Source of the DNA: Blautia massiliensis (ex Durand et al. 2017)
Lineage (GTDB): Bacteria; Bacillota; Clostridia; Lachnospirales; Lachnospiraceae
NCBI RefSeq assembly: GCF_001487165.1
Contig: NZ_LN913006.1
Span: forward strand, 530,545-594,544
DNA: 64,000 nt
Direction of reading: 5' to 3'
Under the pieces are notes generated by a model. The model did no database searches. It had not been told where the DNA came from and was given only the letters and a program-made list of their open reading frames with translations. Both the position numbers and the translations under genes were made by a program. Each line of letters opens with the position of its first letter. The stretch's first letter is position 1. Below are positions 36,224 through 45,701 of this stretch, piece after piece.

Positions 36224-37048
36224 GTGAAAAAGATCATGAAGAAAAATCAGGTAATCATCACCTCGCTGGCCATTCTCATTGCTGTGGCCGGATATCTGAA
36301 TTTCGCAGATGTGGATCTGGGATTTAAGGATAAGGAGACGAGTACAGACAGCAGCAGTATCCTGGATGACGTGGATTATGACCTGACCGATGAAACAGCC
36401 CTTCTGGATGAGAACGGGGCAGATGGCACAACCCAGTCGGAGGTGATGGATACCGCATCCCCGGGCGAGGCCGTACTTACCGGTGCTTCGGATTTTGCAG
36501 CACAGGCAAAAGTCAGCAGGGAGCAGGTGCGTTCCCAGAACAAAGCGGACCTGCAGGCGATCATCAGTAATAAAGACATCAGCGAAGAGGAAAAACAGAA
36601 TGCTATTAACACAATGGTTTCCATGACAGATCTTACAGAAAAAGAGGCGGCTGCAGAGCTTCTTCTGGAGGCGAAGGGCTTTGAAAATGTGATCGTAAAT
36701 CTAACGGGTGAAACTGCGGATGTTGTGGTGCCGGATGCAGATCTGGAGGATGCAAAACGTGCACAGATCGAGGATATTGTAAAGAGGAAAACCGGTGTGG
36801 CAGCAGAGAGCATTGTGATCACGCCTCTGAGTCAAAGTAAAAATGCATCGGATGTCATAAATACTGCAGATGAAGCTGAAAAAAATACGGGAGGTGCAGA
36901 GGATAATGCGGAAAGTACAGGTGAGGAGGTGCAGGATACCGCTGCATCTGTGGAAAGCGATTCGGCGGATCAAACATCTGAGGACGCAGAGACGGCTGCA
37001 GATATCCAGAACGATCAGACTATTGATACAGAGGGAATTTACGACTGA
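36224..37048 (+). CDS. spoIIIAH: Stage III sporulation protein AH
   Basis: A 274-residue protein with one N-terminal membrane helix (VIITSLAILIAVAGYLNF), a low-complexity acidic linker, a YscJ/FliF-like ring domain (VSREQVRSQNKADLQAII through VVVPDADLEDAKRAQIED) and a long acidic C-terminal tail rich in E, D, A and T. In other species SpoIIIAH binds forespore SpoIIQ. GTG 36224 has GAGGAG with ideal spacing; ATG 36209, overlapping the spoIIIAG stop, is an alternative. The acidic tail is longer than usual. Confidence 0.88.
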   Translation: MKKIMKKNQVIITSLAILIAVAGYLNFADVDLGFKDKETSTDSSSILDDVDYDLTDETALLDENGADGTTQSEVMDTASPGEAVLTGASDFAAQAKVSREQVRSQNKADLQAIISNKDISEEEKQNAINTMVSMTDLTEKEAAAELLLEAKGFENVIVNLTGETADVVVPDADLEDAKRAQIEDIVKRKTGVAAESIVITPLSQSKNASDVINTADEAEKNTGGAEDNAESTGEEVQDTAASVESDSADQTSEDAETAADIQNDQTIDTEGIYD

Positions 37049-37054
37049 ATTGCC

Positions 37055-37084
37055 TTGACAGCAAAGCCTTGTCTATACTAGAAT
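37055..37084 (+). promoter_or_regulatory. Promoter of prfC
   Basis: TTGACA (37055-37060), 18-base spacer, TAGAAT (37079-37084), just after the spoIIIAH stop. Confidence 0.55.
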
Positions 37085-37135
37085 AGGAAAGGTTATAGTA
37101 AAATAGAGATATCAGAGAATATACAGGAGGCTCAC

Positions 37136-38725
37136 GTGTCGAAGTATACGAAAGAAATAGAAAAAAGAAGAACATTTGCCATCATCTCTCATCCGGATGC
37201 TGGTAAAACAACATTAACAGAAAAATTTCTGCTGTATGGAGGGGCCATCAATCTGGCCGGAAGTGTAAAGGGTAAGGCTACGGCCCGCCATGCAGTATCA
37301 GACTGGATGGAGATCGAGAAGGAAAGAGGTATTTCCGTTACTTCATCCGTTCTTCAGTTCCATTATGACGGATATTGTATAAACATTCTGGATACACCTG
37401 GACATCAGGATTTCTCCGAGGATACCTACCGTACATTGATGGCTGCGGATTCAGCAGTTATGGTCATCGATGGATCCAAGGGTGTTGAGGCACAGACCCG
37501 TAAGCTTTTCAAGGTCTGTGTTATGAGACACATTCCGATCTTTACTTTTATCAATAAGATGGACAGAGATGCCAACGATACTTTTGATCTTTTGGATGAG
37601 ATCGAAAAAGAGCTTGGTATTGCAACCTGTCCGATCAACTGGCCAATCGGTTCCGGTAAGAAATTCCGGGGTGTGTTTGATCGTAATACAAAGAAGATCC
37701 TTACCTTTTCCGATACACAGAAGGGCACCAAGGAAGGTGTGATAGAAGAGATTGATATTAATGATCCCCGTGCAGATGATGTCATGGATCCTGAGCAGAA
37801 AGAGCAGCTGATGGAAGAAATCGAGCTTCTGGATGGTGCAAGCGCGGAGTTTTCTCAGGAAGAGGTCAGCAAAGGACAGCTGACACCGGTATTTTTCGGT
37901 TCTGCTCTTACCAACTTTGGTGTGGAAACATTTCTGGAGCATTTCCTGAAGATGACCACTTCTCCGCTTCCGAGAACTGCAGACTGCGGACCGGTAGATC
38001 CTATGAGTGATGATTTTTCAGCCTTTGTATTTAAGATTCAGGCGAATATGAACAAGGCTCACAGAGACCGTATCGCATTTATGAGGATCTGTTCAGGCAA
38101 GTTTGATGCGACCAAAGAGGTTTATCATGTGCAGGGAGACAAGAAGATGCGACTTCTTCAGCCGCAGCAGATGATGGCAGAATCCCGTCATGTTGTGGAG
38201 GAGGCGTATGCAGGTGATATCATCGGTGTCTTTGACCCGGGTATTTTTTCTATTGGAGATACCATCTGCGCACCTGGAAAGAAATTTGCCTTTGAGGGGA
38301 TCCCGACCTTCGCGCCGGAGCATTTCGCACGTGTGCGTCAGATCGATACCATGAAGAGAAAACAGTTTGTAAAAGGTATCAACCAGATCGCTCAGGAAGG
38401 TGCAATCCAGATATTCCAGGAGTTTAACACCGGTATGGAAGAGATCATTGTGGGTGTTGTAGGTATCCTGCAATTTGATGTCCTGAAATACCGTCTGGAG
38501 AATGAGTATAATGTAGATATCCGCCTGGAAACACTTCCATATGAGCATATCCGCTGGATTGCCAACAAGGAGACTGTAAAAGTAGACAAGATCGTGGGAA
38601 CTTCTGATATGAAGAAAGTCACAGACCTTAAGGGAAATCCGTTGCTGCTCTTTGTCAATGCATGGAGTGTTGGCATGGTTGAGGACAGAAACCCTGATCT
38701 GGTACTGACAGAATTCAGTAAATAA
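37136..38725 (+). CDS. prfC: Peptide chain release factor 3
   Basis: A 529-residue translational GTPase: G1 HPDAGKTT (19-26), switch and G3 DTPGHQDFSEDTYR, G4 NKMDRD, and the RF3-specific C-terminus. It recycles RF1 and RF2 after termination. GTG start 37136 after AGGAGG. It occupies the position between spoIIIAH and asp23 where B. subtilis carries accB/accC. Confidence 0.95.
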   Translation: MSKYTKEIEKRRTFAIISHPDAGKTTLTEKFLLYGGAINLAGSVKGKATARHAVSDWMEIEKERGISVTSSVLQFHYDGYCINILDTPGHQDFSEDTYRTLMAADSAVMVIDGSKGVEAQTRKLFKVCVMRHIPIFTFINKMDRDANDTFDLLDEIEKELGIATCPINWPIGSGKKFRGVFDRNTKKILTFSDTQKGTKEGVIEEIDINDPRADDVMDPEQKEQLMEEIELLDGASAEFSQEEVSKGQLTPVFFGSALTNFGVETFLEHFLKMTTSPLPRTADCGPVDPMSDDFSAFVFKIQANMNKAHRDRIAFMRICSGKFDATKEVYHVQGDKKMRLLQPQQMMAESRHVVEEAYAGDIIGVFDPGIFSIGDTICAPGKKFAFEGIPTFAPEHFARVRQIDTMKRKQFVKGINQIAQEGAIQIFQEFNTGMEEIIVGVVGILQFDVLKYRLENEYNVDIRLETLPYEHIRWIANKETVKVDKIVGTSDMKKVTDLKGNPLLLFVNAWSVGMVEDRNPDLVLTEFSK

Positions 38726-38805
38726 GCCCTTTTATTTCATAACTTTTTTTGATATAATAGTATAAAATTACGAACAAAAATATTATATCCGTAGGAGGGT
38801 TTCCC

Positions 38806-39192
38806 ATGGCAGAAAAAAGAACAACATATAAGATACAGGATTTGGGCGGAATCGGTGAAGTTCACATTGCAGATGAAGTTGTTGCGATCGTTGCAGGACT
38901 TGCAGCAACAGATGTGGATGGAGTTGCTTCCATGGCAGGAAATATCACCAATGAGCTGGTAAGTAAACTTGGAAAGAAGAATCTGTCCAAGGGCGTGAGA
39001 GTAACCATTCTGGAAGGAGTCGTTACCGTGGATCTGTCACTGAATATCGAGTATGGCAGAAACATTCTTGAGACAAGCAAGAAGGTTCAGGAGAAGGTTA
39101 AATCCGCTATTGAGAATATGACAGGACTTGAGGTTGCAGATGTAAATATTCATATTGCCAGCGTGGATATGGAGAACGAAAAAGGAAAGTAA
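38806..39192 (+). CDS. Asp23/Gls24-family protein (YqhY-like)
   Basis: A 128-residue Asp23 protein with GEVHIADEVVAIVAGLAA and VRVTILEGVVTVDLSLNIEYG. YqhY-type members are conserved upstream of nusB in Firmicutes and linked to fatty-acid/acetyl-CoA carboxylase control in B. subtilis. TAGGAGGG precedes the ATG. It begins a tightly packed operon with nusB, xseA, xseB, ispA and dxs. Confidence 0.9.
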   Translation: MAEKRTTYKIQDLGGIGEVHIADEVVAIVAGLAATDVDGVASMAGNITNELVSKLGKKNLSKGVRVTILEGVVTVDLSLNIEYGRNILETSKKVQEKVKSAIENMTGLEVADVNIHIASVDMENEKGK

Positions 39193-39224
39193 ACCTTTCC
39201 TTTTTTCCGTCTTAGGAGGAAATT

Positions 39225-39701
39225 ATGAGAAGAAGAGAACAGAGAGAACATGTATTTAAACTTATGTTTATGACAGAGTTTAATTCAGAAGAAGAGATGA
39301 CAGAACAGCTCTCTCTTTATTTTGAAGGTCTTGGAGAACTTTCAGAACAGGACCAGGAATATATGAAGAAGAAGTACGCACATGTGAAAGAACATCTGGA
39401 AGAGATCGATGCACAGCTGAACAGTGCAAGCCGTGGATGGAAGACAAAGCGTATGAGCCGTGTGGATCTTGCGGCACTTCGTCTGGCAGTATATGAGATG
39501 GAATATGATGCAGACGTACCGACAGGAGTAGCTATCAACGAAGCGGTAGAACTTGCCAAAAGATTTGGCGGAGATGCTTCCGGCTCCTTTGTAAATGGAG
39601 TACTGGGTAAGATCGCATCTGAGAAGGATGAGAAGAAAAACGAGGAGGAGACTGCTGATACAGAAGAGAAGGCAGCAGAAGCCCCGGAAGAGAACGCATG
39701 A
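39225..39701 (+). CDS. nusB: Transcription antitermination factor NusB
   Basis: A 158-residue all-helical NusB: REHVFKLMFM at the N-terminus and the hallmark PTGVAINEAVELAKRFGGDASGSFVNGVLGKI. It binds boxA RNA with NusE. An unusual acidic tail of about 25 residues (EEETADTEEKAAEAPEE) follows the domain. Its stop overlaps the xseA ATG. Confidence 0.94.
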   Translation: MRRREQREHVFKLMFMTEFNSEEEMTEQLSLYFEGLGELSEQDQEYMKKKYAHVKEHLEEIDAQLNSASRGWKTKRMSRVDLAALRLAVYEMEYDADVPTGVAINEAVELAKRFGGDASGSFVNGVLGKIASEKDEKKNEEETADTEEKAAEAPEENA

Positions 39702-40903
39702 GAAATGTCTATTCTGTCGGTCAGGTAAACCATTATGTCAAAAATATGTTTACCCAGGATTACTTTCTCCGGAAAGTCTATGTAAAGGGAGAGGTATCCA
39801 ACTGTAAATACCATACCAGCGGACATATTTATTTTTCCCTGAAGGATGAAACAGGCACATTAAGCTGTGTGATGTTTGCGGGACACCGTAGGGGTCTTGC
39901 TTTTCGCATGAAGGACGGGGATAAGGTAGTTGCAGGCGGAATTGTAGACGTATATGAGAGAGACGGGCGTTATCAGCTTTATGCAAAAGAGATCACACTG
40001 GAGGGTGCTGGTGCCCTCTATGAGCGGTATCTGGCACTGAAACAGGAACTTGAGGATATGGGGATGTTTGCCCAGGAATATAAGCAGCCCATTCCTCATT
40101 TTATTCATACCCTTGGCGTGGTGACAGCACCTACTGGTGCAGCAGTACAGGATATCCGCAATATTGCAGGCAGAAGGAATCCATATCTGCAGGTGATCCT
40201 TTATCCGGCACTTGTGCAGGGAGAGGGAGCGGCGCAGAGTATCGTAAAGGGAATCCGGATGCTGGATGAAGCAGGGGTGGACGTGATCATCGTCGGCCGT
40301 GGAGGTGGCTCTATTGAAGATCTCTGGGCCTTTAACGAGGAGAGCGTTGCCCGTGCTATTTTTGAGTGCAGGACACCGGTGATCTCGGCAGTGGGACATG
40401 AGACGGATTTTACCATTGCGGATTTTGTAGCAGATCTGCGGGCACCTACACCATCTGCTGCAGCAGAGCTGGCAGTGGATGATTTTCGCAGTGTTCTGGA
40501 GAGCTTTCATATGTACGGAGACCGTCTGCAGCGTGCCATGAACAGTAAGACAGAACTTTTTGCCGCAAAACTTAAGGCCTATGAGAACAGATTCCAGTAT
40601 CTGAGCCCGGAGTCCATGTTACGTGAAAAACGTCAGTATGCATCGGAGCTGGAGGAATGCCTGCGTTCTTCCATGGAACAAAAGCTTACAGAGAAAAGAC
40701 ATGAACTGGCAATATGGATCCAGCGGTTTGAGGGACTTTCTCCATTAAGAAAGCTAAATGGAGGATATGCATTTGTGTCCGACTTAGGCGGACATGCGGT
40801 GACAGAGATCAGTCAGATAAAAAAAGGTGACAGGATCTCCATTGCAGTAACCGATGGAGTCATAGAAGCAGTTGCGGATCGCATCAGGAAGGAAGAGCGA
40901 TAA
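39698..40903 (+). CDS. xseA: Exodeoxyribonuclease VII large subunit
   Basis: A 401-residue XseA with an N-terminal OB fold and the catalytic-domain motif IIVGRGGGSIEDLWAFN. With XseB it degrades single-stranded DNA. It overlaps nusB by 4 bases and xseB by 1. Confidence 0.95.
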   Translation: MRNVYSVGQVNHYVKNMFTQDYFLRKVYVKGEVSNCKYHTSGHIYFSLKDETGTLSCVMFAGHRRGLAFRMKDGDKVVAGGIVDVYERDGRYQLYAKEITLEGAGALYERYLALKQELEDMGMFAQEYKQPIPHFIHTLGVVTAPTGAAVQDIRNIAGRRNPYLQVILYPALVQGEGAAQSIVKGIRMLDEAGVDVIIVGRGGGSIEDLWAFNEESVARAIFECRTPVISAVGHETDFTIADFVADLRAPTPSAAAELAVDDFRSVLESFHMYGDRLQRAMNSKTELFAAKLKAYENRFQYLSPESMLREKRQYASELEECLRSSMEQKLTEKRHELAIWIQRFEGLSPLRKLNGGYAFVSDLGGHAVTEISQIKKGDRISIAVTDGVIEAVADRIRKEER

Positions 40904-41121
40904 TGGCAGAAGCAAAGAAAGAAGAGAAATCCATAGAAGATACTTTTGGGGAGCTTGATCTGCTTGCCCGGAAGCTGGAGGATAAAGAAACACCTCTTGA
41001 GGAGTCTTTCCGCCTCTACAGACAGGGAATGGAGCTCCTAAAGGATCTGAACGGAAGACTGGATACTGTAGAAAAAAAGATGCTTCAGATGAATGAGGAT
41101 GGGACATTTCGTGAATTTTAA
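40903..41121 (+). CDS. xseB: Exodeoxyribonuclease VII small subunit
   Basis: A 72-residue helical protein with the family pattern LEDKETPLEESFRLYRQGMELL. It is the small subunit partner of XseA. Its 3' end overlaps the start of ispA. Confidence 0.94.
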   Translation: MAEAKKEEKSIEDTFGELDLLARKLEDKETPLEESFRLYRQGMELLKDLNGRLDTVEKKMLQMNEDGTFREF

Positions 41122-41998
41122 AGAAGAACTGAAAAGAAGAACAGAAGAAGCAGAACATGTGATCCGGGAATATCTTCCGGAAGAATCCGGTTTTGCAAAA
41201 ACCATGGCAGAGGCCATGAATTACAGTATGACGGCAGGTGGAAAGAGACTTCGCCCGATCCTGATCAGGGAAACCTACGAGCTGTTTGGAGGAAAGGATA
41301 AGCTTTGTGAGCCTTTTATGGCGGCTATGGAGATGATCCATACACATTCGTTGATCCATGATGATCTCCCTGCACTGGATAACGATGATTACCGAAGGGG
41401 AAGGCTGACCACACATAAAGTATACGGAGAAGCCATGGGTGTTTTAAGCGGCGTGGCACTCCTTAACAGGGCTTACGAAGTGATGCTTTCCGCCTTTGAT
41501 CTGACCGGGGATAAAGACCGTGTGATAGCCGCCATGCGGATCATTGCAGATAAGACCGGCATCAACGGTATGCTTGGTGGACAGAGTGTTGATGTGGAGA
41601 ATGATGGGAAACCTCTGGAACACAAGATGCTGGATTATATTTACAAAAACAAGACCTCCGCATTGATCGAGGCTTCCATGATGACCGGTGCTGTGCTGGC
41701 AGGGGCATCTGAGAAAGAACTTAAGGTTGTGGAGCAGGCTGCAGAAAACATCGGGCTGGCTTTTCAGATCCAGGATGATATCCTTGATGTGACCAGTACC
41801 CAGGAGGAACTGGGAAAACCGATCCACAGTGATGAAAAAAACAACAAGGTTACCTATGTAAGCCTTGTTGGAGCCCCGGCAGCAGCCAGCAGGGTTAAAG
41901 AACTTTCTGACCATGCGGTAGAACTTTTAGACGACCTTGACAGGAAGAACGGATTTCTGGATCTTCTTGTGGAAAGTCTTGTCAGCCGCAGGAAATAG
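41111..41998 (+). CDS. ispA: Polyprenyl (farnesyl/geranyl) diphosphate synthase
   Basis: A 295-residue trans-isoprenyl diphosphate synthase. The first aspartate-rich motif is LIHDDLPALDNDDYRRG and the second is FQIQDDILD. It condenses isopentenyl diphosphate with allylic diphosphates, supplying precursors for undecaprenyl phosphate and quinones. GTG 41111 is the likely start (family N-terminus MNFKEELKRR); ATG 41093 is an alternative. dxs follows 22 bases later. Confidence 0.92.
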   Translation: MNFKEELKRRTEEAEHVIREYLPEESGFAKTMAEAMNYSMTAGGKRLRPILIRETYELFGGKDKLCEPFMAAMEMIHTHSLIHDDLPALDNDDYRRGRLTTHKVYGEAMGVLSGVALLNRAYEVMLSAFDLTGDKDRVIAAMRIIADKTGINGMLGGQSVDVENDGKPLEHKMLDYIYKNKTSALIEASMMTGAVLAGASEKELKVVEQAAENIGLAFQIQDDILDVTSTQEELGKPIHSDEKNNKVTYVSLVGAPAAASRVKELSDHAVELLDDLDRKNGFLDLLVESLVSRRK

Positions 41999-42020
41999 AA
42001 AGAACAAAGGAAGGGTACAA

Positions 42021-43907
42021 ATGATTCTGGAAAAAATTAAAAAGCCAAATGATATTCATAAAGTTTCATTGGAGGATTTTCCGCGTCTTGCCGAGGAAAT
42101 CAGGAGCTTTTTGATCCAGAGTGTAAGTGAGACAGGTGGCCATCTGGCATCCAATCTGGGTGTGGTGGAGCTGACTCTTGCTCTGCATAATGTGCTTGAT
42201 CTTCCACAGGATAAGCTGATCTGGGATGTGGGACATCAGGCTTATACACATAAAATCCTTACAGGAAGAAAAGACGGCTTTAAGGATCTTCGTAAAGAAG
42301 GAGGTTTAAGCGGTTTTCCAAAAAGGAATGAAAGTGACTGTGATTCGTTTGATACCGGACACAGTTCCAATTCCATTTCCGCAGGACTTGGCTATGTCCG
42401 TGCCAGAGACCTGATGGGAGAGAAATACCATGTGGTTTCCGTGATCGGAGATGGTGCGCTTACCGGTGGGATGGCTTATGAAGCATTGAACAATGCGGCT
42501 GAGCTGAAGACTAATTTTATTATTATCATCAATGATAATAACATGTCTATTTCCAAGAACGTAGGAGGAATGTCCACCTATTTAAGCGCTCTGCGTACAG
42601 CTGAGACTTATACAGGAATGAAGATCGGCGTGACAAAAACACTCAAAAAGATTCCCCATGTTGGAACCGCCGTGGTAGATACGGTCCGAAAGACCAAGAG
42701 CAGCATCAAGCAGTTGATCATTCCCGGAATGCTTTTTGAAAATATGGGGCTGACTTATCTGGGACCGGTAGATGGCCATAATATGCGCCAGATGATGAAG
42801 CTTTTTAATGAGGCAAAGAGAGTGGAGGGACCGGTTATTGTCCATGTCCTTACAGAAAAAGGCAGAGGCTATGGACCGGCATCTTCCCATCCGGAGCGTT
42901 TTCACGGAACAGGTCCTTTTGACATCCAGAGTGGCAGACCTCTTGCAGCAAAAACAGCGCCGACATATACGGATCATTTTTCCGGTGCAATATGTTCTTT
43001 GGCAGAGAAGAACAAAAAAGTAGTTGCTATTACAGCTGCTATGCCAGATGGAACCGGACTGAACCGATTCCGGAAGAAATTCCCGGAGCGTTTTTTTGAT
43101 GTGGGTATTGCGGAAGAACATGCAGTAACCTTTGCGGCAGGCATGGCACTTGGGGGAATGATCCCGGTTTTTGCGGTATATTCTTCGTTCCTGCAGAGAG
43201 GGATCGATCAGATCCTTCACGATGTATGTATGCAGGATCTTCATGTGATCTTTGCCATTGACAGGGCAGGATTTGTCGGAGCAGATGGTGAAACACATCA
43301 TGGATGCTTTGATTTTTCCTATCTGTCCATGATTCCCAATATGACAGTTATGGCTCCCAAGAATGGAAAAGAGCTTGAGGAGATGTTGAAATTTGCAGTA
43401 GAAGAGCTGGATGGTCCCTGTGCGATCCGATATCCGAAAGGATCGGCATGTACCGATATGGAAGAATGTCATGAGCCACTTAAGAAGGGAAGAAGTGAAG
43501 TGATCACTCCAGGCAGTGAGATTGCAGTTCTCGGGGTTGGCAGCATGGTTTCTGTCTGTCAGAAGGTCTGTGAAGAGATAAGAGATCACAAAATAGCAGG
43601 AGCTACGTTTGTCAATGTCCGTTTTGTAAAGCCTCTGGATACAGAGCTTCTTGATCGGCTTTCGCAGAACCACAGTCTTTTGGTCACTGTGGAGGAGAAT
43701 GTAAAAAGCGGTGGGTTCGGAGAACATGTATCTGCTTATATGGAAGCCTGTCATCCGGAAGTAAGAGTTCTTCCACTGGCAATACCGGATCATTTTATTG
43801 AGCATGGAACGGTGGACCGTCAGCGAATGAAAATAGGTTTAAATGTACAGGGAATCCTGGATGCGGTAGAACAGAGCTGGGAAAATCTTGTGAATAACAG
43901 AAAATAA
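42021..43907 (+). CDS. dxs: 1-deoxy-D-xylulose-5-phosphate synthase
   Basis: A 628-residue thiamine-diphosphate enzyme. The ThDP motif is GDGALTGGMAYEALNNAA...NDNN, the N-terminal part has GHLASNLGVVELTLALH and WDVGHQAYTHK, and the transketolase C-domain has FVGADGETHHG. It makes DXP from pyruvate and glyceraldehyde 3-phosphate, the first step of the MEP pathway. ATG 42021 follows AAGGAAGGG; the in-frame upstream extension lies in ispA. Confidence 0.96.
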   Translation: MILEKIKKPNDIHKVSLEDFPRLAEEIRSFLIQSVSETGGHLASNLGVVELTLALHNVLDLPQDKLIWDVGHQAYTHKILTGRKDGFKDLRKEGGLSGFPKRNESDCDSFDTGHSSNSISAGLGYVRARDLMGEKYHVVSVIGDGALTGGMAYEALNNAAELKTNFIIIINDNNMSISKNVGGMSTYLSALRTAETYTGMKIGVTKTLKKIPHVGTAVVDTVRKTKSSIKQLIIPGMLFENMGLTYLGPVDGHNMRQMMKLFNEAKRVEGPVIVHVLTEKGRGYGPASSHPERFHGTGPFDIQSGRPLAAKTAPTYTDHFSGAICSLAEKNKKVVAITAAMPDGTGLNRFRKKFPERFFDVGIAEEHAVTFAAGMALGGMIPVFAVYSSFLQRGIDQILHDVCMQDLHVIFAIDRAGFVGADGETHHGCFDFSYLSMIPNMTVMAPKNGKELEEMLKFAVEELDGPCAIRYPKGSACTDMEECHEPLKKGRSEVITPGSEIAVLGVGSMVSVCQKVCEEIRDHKIAGATFVNVRFVKPLDTELLDRLSQNHSLLVTVEENVKSGGFGEHVSAYMEACHPEVRVLPLAIPDHFIEHGTVDRQRMKIGLNVQGILDAVEQSWENLVNNRK

Positions 43908-43951
43908 AGGACATAGCCTTTGCAGAAGAATACGAAGCTGTGAGGCATTTT

Positions 43952-43980
43952 ACAGCCCGGCACATAAAGAGCCGGGCTGT
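43952..43980. other. Hairpin between dxs and tlyA without a T run
   Basis: ACAGCCCGGC pairs perfectly with GCCGGGCTGT around a 9-base loop, ending one base before the tlyA ribosome site GGAGG. Lacking a U tract it would not be a classical terminator; it could set relative expression or stability of the two parts of the transcript. Confidence 0.6.
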
Positions 43981-43991
43981 TGGAGGATAAT

Positions 43992-44801
43992 ATGAAAAAA
44001 AGACTGGATATCATGATGGTGGAACAGGGACTTGCACCGTCACGCGAAAAAGCAAAAGCGTATATCATGGCCGGGGAAGTATATGTCAACGGTCAGAAGG
44101 AAGACAAGGCTGGCTCCATGTTTGCTGAGACTGCCAAGCTGGAGGTAAGAGGAAAGACTCTTCCTTATGTCAGCAGAGGCGGACTGAAGCTGGAAAAAGC
44201 CATGAAAAATTTTGGCGTGACGCTGAAGGATAAGGTGTGCATGGATGTAGGCGCATCCACCGGCGGTTTCACAGATTGTATGCTTCAGAACGGAGCGGTC
44301 AAAGTCTATTCCATTGATGTGGGATATGGACAGCTGGACTGGAAACTCAGGAATGATCCAAGAGTTGTATGCATGGAAAAAACAAATATCCGCTATGTGG
44401 TACCGGAAGATCTGGAAGGTCCGGCAGCATTTTCTTCGATCGATGTTTCTTTTATCTCCCTTACAAAAGTGCTTCTTCCTGTAAGAAACCTTCTCACAGA
44501 GGACGGAGAGATCGTATGTCTCATCAAACCTCAGTTTGAGGCCGGCAGAGAAAAAGTCGGAAAAAAAGGCGTTGTCCGTGATCCGAAGGTCCATGAAGAA
44601 GTCATTGAGAAAGTCAGAGATTATGCCATGAGCATTTTTATGGAGCCCTGTCATCTTTCCTTTTCTCCCATCAAGGGACCTGAAGGAAATATTGAATATC
44701 TCCTTCATCTGAAAAAACATCCGGAAGGAACAGAAGTACCTGTGAGTCTTGACGTATCCGTAGAGGATGTGGTAAAGGAAGCCCACGGACAGCTGGACTG
44801 A
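43992..44801 (+). CDS. tlyA: TlyA-family rRNA 2'-O-methyltransferase / hemolysin-like
   Basis: A 269-residue protein with an N-terminal S4 RNA-binding domain (LAPSREKAKAYIMAGEVYVN) and an FtsJ-like SAM domain (MDVGASTGGFTDCML, SIDVGYGQLDWKLR). TlyA methylates cytidines in 16S/23S rRNA in some bacteria. ATG 43992 after GGAGG. It is part of the conserved dxs-tlyA-nadK-argR-recN order. Confidence 0.92.
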   Translation: MKKRLDIMMVEQGLAPSREKAKAYIMAGEVYVNGQKEDKAGSMFAETAKLEVRGKTLPYVSRGGLKLEKAMKNFGVTLKDKVCMDVGASTGGFTDCMLQNGAVKVYSIDVGYGQLDWKLRNDPRVVCMEKTNIRYVVPEDLEGPAAFSSIDVSFISLTKVLLPVRNLLTEDGEIVCLIKPQFEAGREKVGKKGVVRDPKVHEEVIEKVRDYAMSIFMEPCHLSFSPIKGPEGNIEYLLHLKKHPEGTEVPVSLDVSVEDVVKEAHGQLD

Positions 44802-44824
44802 TGTTTGGAAAGGACTGAAGCAAT

Positions 44825-45685
44825 ATGGACAGATTTTATATAATTCCAAACAGTGCCAAGGATCCGGAACTGACATTTTCTAATAGGATCATTGCCTATC
44901 TGGAGAAGCATGGTGCCAGGTGTCATGTGCAGAAGATCACCGAAAAAATGGAAGGACCGTATCATTATACGGACCCGGATGGGATTCCGCAGGATACACA
45001 GTGCATTATTGTACTGGGTGGAGATGGAACACTTCTGCAGGCTGCAAGGGATGTGGTGCATCTGGATATCCCTCTTCTTGGAATCAATCTGGGAACTCTG
45101 GGATTTCTTGCCGAGGTGGATAAAAATTCCGTGTATCCGGCTCTGGATCGGCTTTTGTCAGATGACTATGAGCTGGAAGATCGTATGATGCTGGAAGGAA
45201 AGATCTATCGGGGAGAAGAACTTATTGGAAAAGATATCGCATTAAATGATATTGTGATCGGAAGAGAAGGACATCTCCGTGTGATCCGTTTCAAGAATTA
45301 TGTTAATGATGCATATATGAATTCATACAATGCAGATGGTATCATCATTTCCACTCCGACCGGTTCTACCGGATATAGTCTGTCAGCGGGAGGTCCCGTG
45401 GTTTCTCCCAGTGCCAGTATGATGATCATGACCCCCATCGCTCCCCATACCATGAACACCCGAAGTATCATTCTTTCCGGGGAAGAGGCAGTTACAGTAG
45501 AGATCGGTGAGGGAAGACATAATACCATTGAGAAAGCGGTGGCCTCTTTCGACGGGGATACCCAGATATCCATGGTCACCGGTGACCGGATCGTGATCCG
45601 GAAAGCCACAGTCAGGACAAAAATCCTCAAGCTGAACCATCTGAGCTTTGTGGAGGTTCTGAGACAGAAAATGAGTAACAGCTGA
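44825..45685 (+). CDS. nadK: NAD kinase
   Basis: A 286-residue ATP-NAD kinase with VLGGDGTLLQAAR, the NE-like switch replaced by LNDIVIGREG, and STPTGSTGYSLSAGGP...TPIAPHTMNTRS. It makes NADP+. Located between tlyA and argR, a common clostridial arrangement. Confidence 0.94.
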   Translation: MDRFYIIPNSAKDPELTFSNRIIAYLEKHGARCHVQKITEKMEGPYHYTDPDGIPQDTQCIIVLGGDGTLLQAARDVVHLDIPLLGINLGTLGFLAEVDKNSVYPALDRLLSDDYELEDRMMLEGKIYRGEELIGKDIALNDIVIGREGHLRVIRFKNYVNDAYMNSYNADGIIISTPTGSTGYSLSAGGPVVSPSASMMIMTPIAPHTMNTRSIILSGEEAVTVEIGEGRHNTIEKAVASFDGDTQISMVTGDRIVIRKATVRTKILKLNHLSFVEVLRQKMSNS

Positions 45686-45701
45686 TGCAGGAGGTTCAAT
45701 T

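Noticed and set aside
42582-43805. 407-codon open frame antisense to dxs
   Set aside because: Shadow of the highly conserved dxs gene; no plausible start or homology.
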